Source: Firm-04 sp964479595 (lineage in GTDB: Bacteria; Bacillota; Clostridia; Oscillospirales; Ruminococcaceae). Taken from it: DNA of 30,476 nucleotides. Positions 8,154 through 16,080 of this stretch are shown piece after piece. The stretch is taken from assembly GCA_964479595.1 (NCBI GenBank), contig CAYZMU010000013.1, forward strand, positions 1 through 30,476. Direction: 5' to 3'. The notes beneath the pieces were generated by a model that saw only the letters and a program-made list of their open reading frames with translations, was not told the DNA's origin and did no database searches. Position 1 is the stretch's first letter. The number at the start of each line of letters is the position of its first letter. The position numbers were made by a program, and so were the translations under genes.

Positions 8154-8204
8154 AACTTGGGGTGACCCCGCAAATAGCCTATCAGAAACGAGGTCGAAAA
8201 ATTT

Positions 8205-8534
8205 ATGAAATTGATTTTTGCCATTGTCAACGGAGACGACAGCGCGGCTGTTTCCAAGGCACTCTCCAAGAACGGCTTTCGTGCCACAAAACTCGCCTCC
8301 TCAGGCAGCTATCTCAGCTCCGGCAACACGACTTTTCTCATCTGCGTGGAGGACGAGCAGGTTGACGCGGTAATCGCCGTGGTTCAGCAGAAATGCCACC
8401 ACAGAAAGCAGTTTGTGCCCTCAACGCCCTCTTTCGGGCCGATGACAGGTCAGGCTCCCGCCATGCCCATGGAAGTCCCTGTGGGCGGGGCGACCGTGTT
8501 TGTCACGAATATTGAGCGGTTTGAGAAGCTGTGA
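8205..8534 (+). CDS. darA: Cyclic-di-AMP receptor, PII-like (DarA/PstA/YaaQ)
   Basis: This 109-residue protein matches the YaaQ/DarA family, trimeric PII-like proteins that bind cyclic di-AMP in characterised Firmicutes. It opens MKLIFAIVNGDD and has the family's LASSGSYLSSGNTTFLIC strand-loop segment and the C-terminal VPVGGATVFVTNIERFEKL. Length is that of the family (about 109 residues). The protein has no catalytic site; its downstream partner is not established. The ribosome site is weak (GAGGT). The stop overlaps the GTG start of holB. The order yaaQ-holB-yaaT is conserved in Bacillus (with yaaR inserted there), which supports the assignment. Confidence 0.96.
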   Translation: MKLIFAIVNGDDSAAVSKALSKNGFRATKLASSGSYLSSGNTTFLICVEDEQVDAVIAVVQQKCHHRKQFVPSTPSFGPMTGQAPAMPMEVPVGGATVFVTNIERFEKL

Positions 8535-9493
8535 GCGCGTCTGACGCTTTCGCTGAAATTTACGGCAATGCCGCACTGCTGGAAGAGTTTCACGAGATTG
8601 CCCGGAGCGGACGTTTTCCGCACGCGCTGCTGCTGCACGGTCCACATGGTACGGGCAAGAAACTGCTCGCGAAGTACTACGCGGCAATGCTGCTCTGTCA
8701 GGGGGAGAATCCGCCCTGTGGCAGCTGCCGCAGCTGCCTTCTGATTGCCGAGGACAAGCACCCGGATGTTGAAATTGTGGAACATTCCGGAAAGCTTGGC
8801 GGTTTTTCGGTGGAAACCATCCGCGCGGTGAGACGTGACGCGGAGGTTTTGCCTACGGAAAGCGCGAAGCGGGTGTTTTTATTCCTTGACGCGGACGAGA
8901 TTCGCGTTCAGGCGCAGAACGCCCTGCTCAAATCCGTGGAAGAACCGCCCGCGCACACGAATTTTGTCTTTACGGCGGAAACGGTCGGGATTTTCCTGCC
9001 GACACTGCTGTCGCGCATGACGGCGAAGGCGGTTTTCGCGGTGTCGGATGAGGAATGCCGTCAGGCTCTGCGCGATCGCGGCTTTTCACAGGAGGATATC
9101 TCGGAGGCTGTGGGACGTTTCGGCGGAAATATCGGGATGTGCCTGGAATTTCTGACCGATGACGCGCGGCGCGCTGCTGTACGGTCGGCGGAGGAAATTC
9201 TGAGCGCCGCGACAGCCGGAAATGAATACGAACTGCTGCGCCTGCTGAGCGCGGCGGCGTCACAGCGCGAGGCGTTCGCGGATACGCTGGAACTTTTTGA
9301 CGAGCGGCTCTGCGAAACCGCGGCCGAGACAGCATGCGCTCCGAAAGCGGGAACCGCGCGGCTGGTGAAAATGCATGGCGCTGTCAGGCGCGCGCTTGAG
9401 GATTTAAAGGGCAATGTCAGCCCCGTTCTGGCGGCTTCGGCGCTCTGCGCGGCTCTGATAAACAGTGAACGAACGGAAGTAAAATATGATTGA
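8531..9493 (+). CDS. holB: DNA polymerase III delta prime subunit
   Basis: HolB is part of the clamp loader that places the sliding clamp on DNA. The 320-residue product has an AAA+ module with a P-loop-like GPHGTGKK (residues 37-44), a zinc-module cysteine set (Cys56, 63, 66, 69), ALLKSVEEPPAHTNFVF just after the expected SRC region, and a helical C-terminal collar domain. The start is GTG at 8531, overlapping the darA stop as GTGA, so translation is coupled. The C-terminal end overlaps the ricT start by 8 bases. An ATPase-inactive role is usual for this subunit; whether this one binds ATP is not visible. Confidence 0.93.
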   Translation: MSASDAFAEIYGNAALLEEFHEIARSGRFPHALLLHGPHGTGKKLLAKYYAAMLLCQGENPPCGSCRSCLLIAEDKHPDVEIVEHSGKLGGFSVETIRAVRRDAEVLPTESAKRVFLFLDADEIRVQAQNALLKSVEEPPAHTNFVFTAETVGIFLPTLLSRMTAKAVFAVSDEECRQALRDRGFSQEDISEAVGRFGGNIGMCLEFLTDDARRAAVRSAEEILSAATAGNEYELLRLLSAAASQREAFADTLELFDERLCETAAETACAPKAGTARLVKMHGAVRRALEDLKGNVSPVLAASALCAALINSERTEVKYD

Positions 9494-10855
9494 ACTAATT
9501 GGTGTGAAATTCAAAAGCGGCGGGAAAATGTACAGCGCCGCGCCGGGGGATTTGTCGCCCGCGGAGGGCTCCTATGTGGTGGTGGACACCGTGCACGGGG
9601 AGGACTGCGCACTGGTCGCACAGAGGCGCCACACCGTTCCTGATGGCGCGGAATCCGAATTCATTCTGCCGGTGCTGAGAGAAGCGAATGAGGAAGATAT
9701 GAAACGCCGCGAGCAGCGTCAGGCTTACCTGGCGGAGGCGCTCAGACTCTGCGAGGAGCGTGTCGCGGCGCGCCAGCTTCCCATGCGCCTGGTCGATGTG
9801 GAGGACGGCGTCGAAACGCTCAAACTGGTCTTTTACTTCACGGCGGAATCGCGGGTCGATTTCCGTGAGCTGGTCAAGGATTTGGCACAGGCGTTTCANN
9901 NNNNNNNNNNNNNNNNNNNNNNNNNNNNNNNNNNNNNNNNNNNNNNNNNNNNNNNNNNNNNNNNNNNNNNNNNNNNNNNNNNNNNNNNNNNNNNNNNNCG
10001 GAATCGCGGGTCGATTTCCGTGAGCTGGTCAAGGATTTGGCACAGGCGTTTCACGTCCGAATCGAGCTGCGCCAGATCGGAGACCGCGACGAGACAAGAC
10101 TGCTCGGAGGCATCGGCATCTGCGGAAGAGAATTTTGCTGCAAAAGCTACTTAAATAATTTTCAGCCCATCTCCATTCGCATGGCAAAAGAGCAGGGGCT
10201 CGCGCTGAATCCCGCGAAGATTTCCGGCGCCTGCAACCGTCTGATGTGCTGCCTGCGCTATGAGAGCCCGGTCTATGAGGAACTCATCAAACTTTCCCCC
10301 AAGGTCGGCTCCACGGTCATCCTTCCCGGACCTCCTCCCGTCCGCGCTTACGTGATGGAATCCAACCTGATTACGGGAAAACTGCGTGTCAAACCCGAAA
10401 ACTCGGATATACCCATTACAGTAAACCGGGACGATGTGGAAAGGCTGGAGGACAGCTCGCGCAAGATGACGAAGGAAGACTTGCGGAATACGAACCGCGG
10501 CACGGAACGCCCCAAACCCAAAAACGCGGAGGAACAAAAGCCGCCGCGCAAACCCGTCGCGCCGAAGGAATCCGCGCCCAAGACGAAATCCCAGCCGCCC
10601 GCCGCCCATGCCGGAACGCTCCACGAGGAATTTGGCGAGCAGCGCCGTTCTCAGCCCAAGCCCCCCGCCGCGAAACAACCGCCCCGGCAGACGGATTTCA
10701 CTGAGCACCGCGCGCCGAAACCGCAGAACCCTGCCCCGGCGAACGCGAATCAGTCCCCCAAGAACAATCCCTACCGCCGCACGGCGAAGAAAAAGCCGAA
10801 TCCTCCGCGAAACGGCTCCCACGGGAATCCCGATACGCCCAAGAAATCCGACTGA
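9486..10855 (+). CDS. ricT: RicT/YaaT PSP1-domain protein, interrupted by assembly gap
   Basis: RicT is part of the RicA-RicF-RicT complex, which in Bacillus subtilis carries Fe-S clusters and assists RNase Y in mRNA maturation. The PSP1 domain is clear: MIELIGVKFKSGGKMY, then LRQIGDRDETRLLGGIG, GICGREFCC and CNRLMCCLRYE with the family's conserved cysteines. As deposited, the gene is broken by 100 Ns, but the 55 bases before the Ns repeat exactly after them. Merging the two copies removes 155 bases and restores one frame through AQAFHVRIELRQ, giving about 404 residues. The last 110 or so residues are a Pro/Lys/Ala-rich disordered tail, longer than the roughly 275-residue Bacillus protein would need. 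The ATG at 9486 overlaps holB. Confidence 0.93.
9844..10053. repeat. Exact 55-bp direct repeat flanking the N gap
   Basis: Bases 9844-9898 and 9999-10053 are identical and touch the two sides of the 100-N run. The repeat encodes the same peptide segment of RicT twice. This is the pattern left when two overlapping contig ends are scaffolded without being merged, so it should be read as one copy. Confidence 0.95.
9899..9998. other. Assembly gap of exactly 100 Ns
   Basis: The run is exactly 100 N, the conventional placeholder for a gap of unknown size. The matching flanks suggest that the true gap size is negative (a 55-bp overlap) and that no sequence is missing. Confidence 0.97.
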
Positions 10856-10860
10856 ACAAG

Positions 10861-10896
10861 AAATCGCGCCCCCGCGCAATGGGGACGCGATTTTTT
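10861..10896. terminator. Intrinsic terminator between ricT and atpD, probably bidirectional
   Basis: AAATCGCG-C-CCCC (10861-10873) pairs with GGGG-A-CGCGATTT (10881-10893) around a 7-base loop and is followed by a T run to 10896, ending the ricT transcript. On the minus strand the same stem is followed by a shorter, mixed T-rich stretch. It lies right after the atpD stop, so the two convergent operons probably share it. The T run overlaps the atpD stop codon. Confidence 0.85.
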
Positions 10897-11509
10897 ACGA
10901 TTTTTGCGCCTTGATAATCTTCATACGCGTGAATTCCTCGCGCTCCTTGTCCTCAAGCGCGTCGGAAATGGTCCGGATAATCGTGGTATAGCGCGGGATC
11001 AGTACATTTTTTAACGCGTTGGCGCGTCTTGCTGTCGCCTGAATCGCGGTCGCGAGACGCGCGACACCGTTGTCAACCTCCGCGAGTGTCAGCGTCATCT
11101 CCCGCACCTTACAAAACGCCGCGTACGCCTCGTCAAGCTGAATATTCGTGTCCAGAAAGCCGTACGGAATCGGAATATCCGTGTCGGGCGGATGCGTGAG
11201 CTTTGGCACACTGACGCCCATAACGACTTTCGTTTCGATCTCCGTATAATTATCAATCGGAACCGCGTTCGCGAAGCGCTCCACGAACCCGAGCGTGATA
11301 TTCGCCTCCTGCAGTTTGGCGTAGGCGACACGATAGGTCTCCGCGATGGAATCACGCAGTTCCTTCGCGCGTTCCGTCAGCTGCATCAGTTCCCGCATCA
11401 GCACATTGCGCTTGCGGTCCATCAGGTCATAGCCCAGCCTGCAGAGCCCGAGAGAGCGCTTTGCCGCCATAAGGTTTCCCTTGGTCGGGAAGACCTGCGT
11501 GTCAGCCAT
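10895..11509 (-). CDS. atpD: V-type ATP synthase/ATPase subunit D (central stalk)
   Basis: Subunit D is the long coiled-coil rotor shaft running through the A3B3 head. The 204-residue protein begins with the family signature PTKGNLMAAKRSLGLCRLGYDLMDRKRNVLMREL and ends with a second long helix including RRANALKNVLIPRY, both halves of the antiparallel coiled coil. Length is typical. It is the last gene of the ATPase operon. The ATG at 11509 overlaps the atpB end by 8 bases, and the stop overlaps the terminator T run. Confidence 0.96.
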   Translation of the reverse strand: MADTQVFPTKGNLMAAKRSLGLCRLGYDLMDRKRNVLMRELMQLTERAKELRDSIAETYRVAYAKLQEANITLGFVERFANAVPIDNYTEIETKVVMGVSVPKLTHPPDTDIPIPYGFLDTNIQLDEAYAAFCKVREMTLTLAEVDNGVARLATAIQATARRANALKNVLIPRYTTIIRTISDALEDKEREEFTRMKIIKAQKS

Positions 11510-12917
11510 CCTGCTCCCCTTCTTTCATGAGCGCGCGCGCCGCGGCGGGGTTGTAGTGCTCCCTCAGCAGCGCGTTGTCCACGCGGTCGAGCGCGGTCTG
11601 CGGCAGAATGGAGAGCAGCGTCCAGCCGAGGTCCAGCGTCTGCTCCATGGAGCGGTTCTCGTCAGCGCCCTGCGTCAGGAAGCATTCCTCAAAGTATTTA
11701 CCGAATTTCAGATACTGTTTATCCAAATCGGAGAGTTCTTCTTCCCCGATGACCGAGGCGAGCGAACGCGCGTCCTGCACCTGCGCGTACGAGGCGAAAA
11801 GCTGGTTCGCCACATCCGCGTGATCCGCGCGGGTAAAGCCCTCCCCGATGCCGTCTTTCATCAGACGCGAAAGCGAGGGAAGTACCGAAATCGGCGGATA
11901 GACACCACTCTGCTCCAGCCCTCTGTCCAGCACAATCTGCCCTTCTGTAATGTAACCGGTGAGGTCCGGAACCGGGTGCGTAATATCGTCGTTCGGCATG
12001 GTCAGAATGGGCAGCTGCGTGACGCTCCCCTCCACGCCCTCGATGATGCCCGCGCGTTCATAAATGGACGCCAAATCGGAGTAAAGATAGCCCGGGAAGC
12101 CCTTTCTGCCCGGAATCTCCCCCTTGGACGAGGAAAATTCGCGCAAAGCCTCGGCGTAAGCGGTCATATCCGTCATCACGACCAGAATGTGCTTGTGCTT
12201 TTCATAAGCGAGATATTCCGCCGCCGTCAGCGCGCAGCGAGGGGTAAGAATCCGCTCAATGATCGGATCATTTGCCAAGTTCAAAAACATTACGACATTC
12301 TGAAGAACACCGCTTTCGGCGAAACTGCGCCTGAAGTAGTCCGCGACATCGTTTTGAATCCCCATAGCGGCGAACACCACCGCGAACTCCGCGTTGTCAT
12401 CGCCCGCGATTCGCGCCTGCTGCACAATCTGCACCGCGAGTTTGTTGTGCGAAAGCCCTGTGCCGGAGAAAATCGGGAGTTTCTGTCCGCGAATCAGCGT
12501 CATGAGGCAGTCGATCGCGGAAATGCCCGTCTGAATATAGTTTCTGGGATATTTTCTGGCGACGGGGTTGAGGGGCTGGCCGTTGATGTCGCCGAATTTT
12601 TCAGGGTTTACCTCCCCCAGACCGTCCGCGGGTCTGCCGGCACCCGTGAAGACTCTGCCGAGCAATTCCTCCGCAAGCGGGATCTCCATCGGCCGGCCCG
12701 TGAAAGTCGTGCGCGTGTTGTTCAGGGAAAGCCCGCGCGTGCCCTCAAAGACCTGCAGAATCGCCTTGTCGCCCTCGAGCATGACCACTCTGCCGGTGCG
12801 CTCTGTGCCGTCCTCCAGCGTAATTCTTGCGATTTCATCAAATTTCACGCCTTCCACGTGGTCCAGAACAATCAGGGAGCCGCTCAGACTCTGCAGCCCA
12901 AAATACTGAAGGCTCAT
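11502..12917 (-). CDS. atpB: V-type ATP synthase/ATPase subunit B (regulatory)
   Basis: Subunit B is the non-catalytic partner in the A3B3 head. The 471-residue product has the B-type signature PSLSRLMKDGIGEGFTRADH near the C-terminal third and a degenerate phosphate loop FSGTGLSHNKLAVQI, lacking GKT as expected for B. The N-terminal beta barrel is visible in the first 75 residues. The frame is open to 13058 inside atpA, but the ATG at 12917 (MSLQYFGLQSLSG) overlaps the atpA stop as ATGA and gives the usual N-terminus. It is followed by atpD. Confidence 0.97.
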   Translation of the reverse strand: MSLQYFGLQSLSGSLIVLDHVEGVKFDEIARITLEDGTERTGRVVMLEGDKAILQVFEGTRGLSLNNTRTTFTGRPMEIPLAEELLGRVFTGAGRPADGLGEVNPEKFGDINGQPLNPVARKYPRNYIQTGISAIDCLMTLIRGQKLPIFSGTGLSHNKLAVQIVQQARIAGDDNAEFAVVFAAMGIQNDVADYFRRSFAESGVLQNVVMFLNLANDPIIERILTPRCALTAAEYLAYEKHKHILVVMTDMTAYAEALREFSSSKGEIPGRKGFPGYLYSDLASIYERAGIIEGVEGSVTQLPILTMPNDDITHPVPDLTGYITEGQIVLDRGLEQSGVYPPISVLPSLSRLMKDGIGEGFTRADHADVANQLFASYAQVQDARSLASVIGEEELSDLDKQYLKFGKYFEECFLTQGADENRSMEQTLDLGWTLLSILPQTALDRVDNALLREHYNPAAARALMKEGEQDG

Positions 12918-14689
12918 GCGAGCACCTCCTCTTTTTGCGCGCGCAGACCGTCGAGAATGCCGTCTATCTGCTGGGTCAGCGCCGTGAAGCGCTCCAGCTG
13001 GCGGTTGGGTATGTCGTACTTTACCTTGATGACGGTTTCCAGCACCCCGCTGTCGCAAATCGCCGCGAGCGAAACTTTCTCCTTGAGCAAATCCTGCGCG
13101 CGGTGGTAGACGTGCAGAATCAGCTCCATCATCTTAAACTGCTTTGGCAGCGGCACATAGGTGTCCTCGGCGTGGTAGGCGTTCTGCTGCAAAAAGCCGA
13201 CGCGCACCACACGCGCGATCTCAATCACGAGTTTCTGATCGTCCGGCAGCACATCCGAACCAATCAGCCGCACGATATCAAGCAGTGTCTGCTCCTCCTT
13301 GAGGATAGCGGAAATCTCCGCGCGGTAAGCGGTGAAATTCGGGTCAATCTGGGTGTCGTAAAAGTTCGCGAGATCGTCAATATATTCGCTGTAGCTCATG
13401 GTCCAGTTGATGGCGGGATAGTGCCGCGCGTAGGCGAGGGATTTATCAAGCCCCCAGAAACAGCGCACGAAACGCTTGGTGTTCTGGGTAACGGGCTCGG
13501 AAAAATCCGAACCCTGCGGAGAAACCGCGCCGATAACCGTCACGCTGCCCTCACGGCCCGAGAGCGTCTCGTAAGACCCTGTGCGCTCGTAAAATTCCGA
13601 GAGCCTCGAGGGCAGATACGCGGGGAAACCCTCCTCCGCGGGCATCTCCTCCAGACGCCCCGAGATCTCACGCAAAGCTTCCGCCCAGCGGGAGGTGGAA
13701 TCCGCCATAATCGCGATGTGATAACCCATGTCGCGGTAGTATTCCGCCAGAGTAATCCCCGTGTAAATGGACGCCTCACGCGCCGCAACCGGCATATTCG
13801 AAGTGTTCGCGATCAAAACCGTGCGCTCCATAAGCGATTTGCCGGTTCGGGGGTCACTCAGGGCGGTGAATTCCTCCAGCACCTGCGTCATTTCGTTTCC
13901 GCGCTCGCCGCAGCCGATATAGACAATGATATCCGCGTCGCACCATTTCGCGATTTGATGCTGGGTCATGGTTTTGCCGGTGCCGAAGCCTCCCGGAATC
14001 GCTGCCGTGCCGCCTCTGGCAATCGGAAAGAGCGTGTCGAGCACGCGCTGTCCGGTAATCATCGGACGCGAGGGTGACAGCCGCTTCGCTGCTGGTCTGG
14101 GGCGCCGAATCGGCCACTTCTGGCAGAGCGTCAGACTGTGTACGGTTCCCTGTGCGTCCTCGAGCCTGATAATCTCGTCGTCTACCTTGTATTTTCCATT
14201 CTTCGCGGCGTAAACGACCTTCCCGGAAAGCCCGGGCGGAACCATGCAAAGGTGCAGAATGACGGAGGTTTCCGGTGTGGAGGCGTAGACCTCGCCCGCC
14301 TGCATCATCGTCCCGACGCGGACCTTCACGGTGACGTCGTATTGTTTCTCCTTGTCCAGAACCGGGACAGCAAGTCCGTCGCCGATAAACGACCCGGAGG
14401 CGTCTCGGAGCGCGCGCAGAGGCCTCTCAATCCCGTCAAAAATATTCGTGAGGATTCCCGGCCCCAGCGTCACGGACATCGGCGCGCCGGTGGGCTCTAC
14501 AGGCTCCCCTGTTTTCAGTCCTGAGGTGCTTTCATAAACCTGTACAGTCGTCTCCAAATCCGTCAGACCGATAACTTCCCCGATAAGCCTGCGATTCCCG
14601 ACATAAACCATCTCCATCATGGAGAAGGCGTCGGTGTCGCGAATCTTGATGACAGGACCGTTGACACTGTAGATTGTAGGCTGGCGCAT
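12914..14689 (-). CDS. atpA: V-type ATP synthase/ATPase subunit A (catalytic)
   Basis: Subunit A hydrolyses or makes ATP in the peripheral head. The 591-residue protein has the P-loop GGFGTGKT (residues 233-240), the catalytic glutamate in GCGERGNEMTQVL (Glu262), the DSTSRWAEALREISGRLEEMP signature split around residue 330, and the A-specific extra domain between residues about 110 and 190. Motif KWPIRRPRP and LITGQRV-like segments precede the P-loop. The ATG at 14689 shares one base with the atpE stop (TAATG). Length is as expected for the bacterial and archaeal V/A type. Confidence 0.98.
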   Translation of the reverse strand: MRQPTIYSVNGPVIKIRDTDAFSMMEMVYVGNRRLIGEVIGLTDLETTVQVYESTSGLKTGEPVEPTGAPMSVTLGPGILTNIFDGIERPLRALRDASGSFIGDGLAVPVLDKEKQYDVTVKVRVGTMMQAGEVYASTPETSVILHLCMVPPGLSGKVVYAAKNGKYKVDDEIIRLEDAQGTVHSLTLCQKWPIRRPRPAAKRLSPSRPMITGQRVLDTLFPIARGGTAAIPGGFGTGKTMTQHQIAKWCDADIIVYIGCGERGNEMTQVLEEFTALSDPRTGKSLMERTVLIANTSNMPVAAREASIYTGITLAEYYRDMGYHIAIMADSTSRWAEALREISGRLEEMPAEEGFPAYLPSRLSEFYERTGSYETLSGREGSVTVIGAVSPQGSDFSEPVTQNTKRFVRCFWGLDKSLAYARHYPAINWTMSYSEYIDDLANFYDTQIDPNFTAYRAEISAILKEEQTLLDIVRLIGSDVLPDDQKLVIEIARVVRVGFLQQNAYHAEDTYVPLPKQFKMMELILHVYHRAQDLLKEKVSLAAICDSGVLETVIKVKYDIPNRQLERFTALTQQIDGILDGLRAQKEEVLA

Positions 14690-15282
14690 TACTCGTCCCC
14701 CCCGCTCAGCTTGTGATGACGATAAAAATCGCGGTACTGCGAGGCATACGCTTCGTCCAGAGTGTGGTTTTCACAGCGCCTGCCGTCCGCGGAAAGGATG
14801 GAAAGCCCGCCTAAAAGGATACTTTTATCCACGCGAAAATCGCAGGAAATCCCCGCCGCGCTGCGCAGCTTCTCTTGGAGCGGGAGATCCTTTTCCCGCA
14901 CCAGAATCACCGCACCCTGCTCTTTCGGGGCGTTCTCGCGCAGCAGCCCGCCGAGCCACTCGACGTACTCAGGGGAATCGGTAAACCCGACGATTTTCTC
15001 CCGCAGCTGCGAGAACAGATTCCCCAGCAGCGCCTGCCTGCTGCTGAGCAGCGCGGTTTTGCCGCGATAGCCCACCTGCGCGAAAGCCTTCCTATACTTC
15101 GCGGTGATTTTATTCTTCGCGTCGGAGAGTTCCTTTTCGCTCCGCGCCTTCACAGTTTCCATGGCGTTTTCGCGATATTCCTCAGCGGAGCGCTCCGCCT
15201 CCTGCTCCTTGGTTTCGACTTCCTTTTCCGCCGCCTCGCTGACGGCGCTCAGAAATGCGTCGAGTTTCCGCGCTGCGTCCAC
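14689..15282 (-). CDS. atpE: V-type ATP synthase/ATPase subunit E (peripheral stalk)
   Basis: This 197-residue protein fits subunit E: a charged N-terminal coiled coil of about 80 residues (KEVETKEQEAERSAEEY), which would pair with the small G/H subunit, and a mixed C-terminal globular part that caps the A3B3 head. Sequence motifs are weak in this family, so the call rests on the fold pattern, length and operon position between F and A. The start is GTG at 15282 with a GAGGAG ribosome site; no better ATG is in frame. Confidence 0.88.
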   Translation of the reverse strand: MDAARKLDAFLSAVSEAAEKEVETKEQEAERSAEEYRENAMETVKARSEKELSDAKNKITAKYRKAFAQVGYRGKTALLSSRQALLGNLFSQLREKIVGFTDSPEYVEWLGGLLRENAPKEQGAVILVREKDLPLQEKLRSAAGISCDFRVDKSILLGGLSILSADGRRCENHTLDEAYASQYRDFYRHHKLSGGDE

Positions 15283-15297
15283 AGCTTTCCACTCCTC

Positions 15298-15606
15298 TCA
15301 GATTCTGATCCCGATTGTTTCCGAAAGATACTTGGAAATGGATGCGGTCAAATCCGTTCCGCCGTGACGGTCCGGAATGGTCACCAAAAGCGGCACCTGC
15401 ACCTTTTCCTTGATTTCCCGCAACTGGTCCGGGCACAGCCGCGCGAGCTTCTCCGTGATGATGACAACGGCAGTGTCTTTTGTTTCTATCGCCGTCTTCA
15501 GCGCGCTGAGCACTTCCGCGCGCTCATGCACGACCACGCCCTCAATTCCGGCAAGACGCATCCCCACAAGTGTGTCCCGGTTATCGCTGATAAGATAACT
15601 GCGCAT
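15298..15606 (-). CDS. atpF: V-type ATP synthase/ATPase subunit F (central stalk)
   Basis: This 102-residue cytosolic protein matches subunit F (NtpG in Enterococcus), which sits on subunit D in the rotor. It has the family opening YLISDNRDTLVGMRLAGIEGVVV, a Rossmann-like fold with an AVVIITEKLA strand-helix, and a C-terminal helix ending KYLSETIGIRI. The ATG at 15606 overlaps the atpK stop by one to two bases. Length is typical. Confidence 0.95.
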   Translation of the reverse strand: MRSYLISDNRDTLVGMRLAGIEGVVVHERAEVLSALKTAIETKDTAVVIITEKLARLCPDQLREIKEKVQVPLLVTIPDRHGGTDLTASISKYLSETIGIRI

Positions 15607-16049
15607 CAGGAGAGCTGGTTCAGAATCATGATGGCGATGAGCAGGCCGTAAATCGCGACACCTTCACCCAGCGCCACAAAAATCAGCGCCTTTGCGAACG
15701 CTTTCGGCTCTTCCGCAATCGCCCCGATCGCGGCGGGAGCGGCACCGCCCACAGCAACACCGCAGCCGATGGAACCAAGCCCGACAGCCAGCGCCGCAGC
15801 AAGATACCCGAGCCCCGCGGCGGTCCCGGAGACAGCCGCAGTCGTTTCGGCGGCGTGCACGAAGCCGCCCATAGGAATCGCTATCGCGCAGAGCAGAACA
15901 GCGCCGAACGCGCAGAGATTGCCAAGAAAGGCTCTGCGCACGGATTTTTGCGATTTGCCGCGGCGGATAACCGCACAGACCGGCAGTACCAGCATTGCCA
16001 CAATCAGCAGCGGGAGCAGCAGAAGCTCCGCGATTCGAATTCCAGACAT
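15606..16049 (-). CDS. atpK: V-type ATP synthase/ATPase subunit K/c (proteolipid rotor ring)
   Basis: The 147-residue protein is nearly all hydrophobic with four membrane segments, roughly residues 8-28, 43-63, 75-105 and 119-143. The last pair is the proteolipid hairpin: a Gly/Ala-rich helix GLGSIGCGVAVGG, the cytosolic loop EEPKAF, then ALIFVALGEGVAIYG with the ion-binding Glu129. The first pair has no carboxylate in the membrane, so there is one site per four helices. The third helix has no Gln at the position region used by Na+-binding rings, so proton coupling is possible, but this is only an inference. The ATG at 16049 follows TAGGAGG by 7 bases. Confidence 0.93.
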   Translation of the reverse strand: MSGIRIAELLLLPLLIVAMLVLPVCAVIRRGKSQKSVRRAFLGNLCAFGAVLLCAIAIPMGGFVHAAETTAAVSGTAAGLGYLAAALAVGLGSIGCGVAVGGAAPAAIGAIAEEPKAFAKALIFVALGEGVAIYGLLIAIMILNQLS

Positions 16050-16080
16050 GAGAATACCTCCTAATCAAATGTTGAAAGTC

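Noticed and set aside
9486..10855. ricT as a frameshifted pseudogene or two separate genes
   Set aside because: The exact 55-bp repeat at both sides of 100 Ns shows an unmerged overlap; collapsing it restores a single frame.
11481..13109. Long open frame on the plus strand opposite atpB and atpD (542 codons)
   Set aside because: It is antisense to clear ATPase genes, has no family features, and long antisense frames are common in GC-rich coding DNA.
12827..14077. Open frame on the plus strand opposite atpA (416 codons)
   Set aside because: Shadow of the catalytic subunit gene; no motif supports it.
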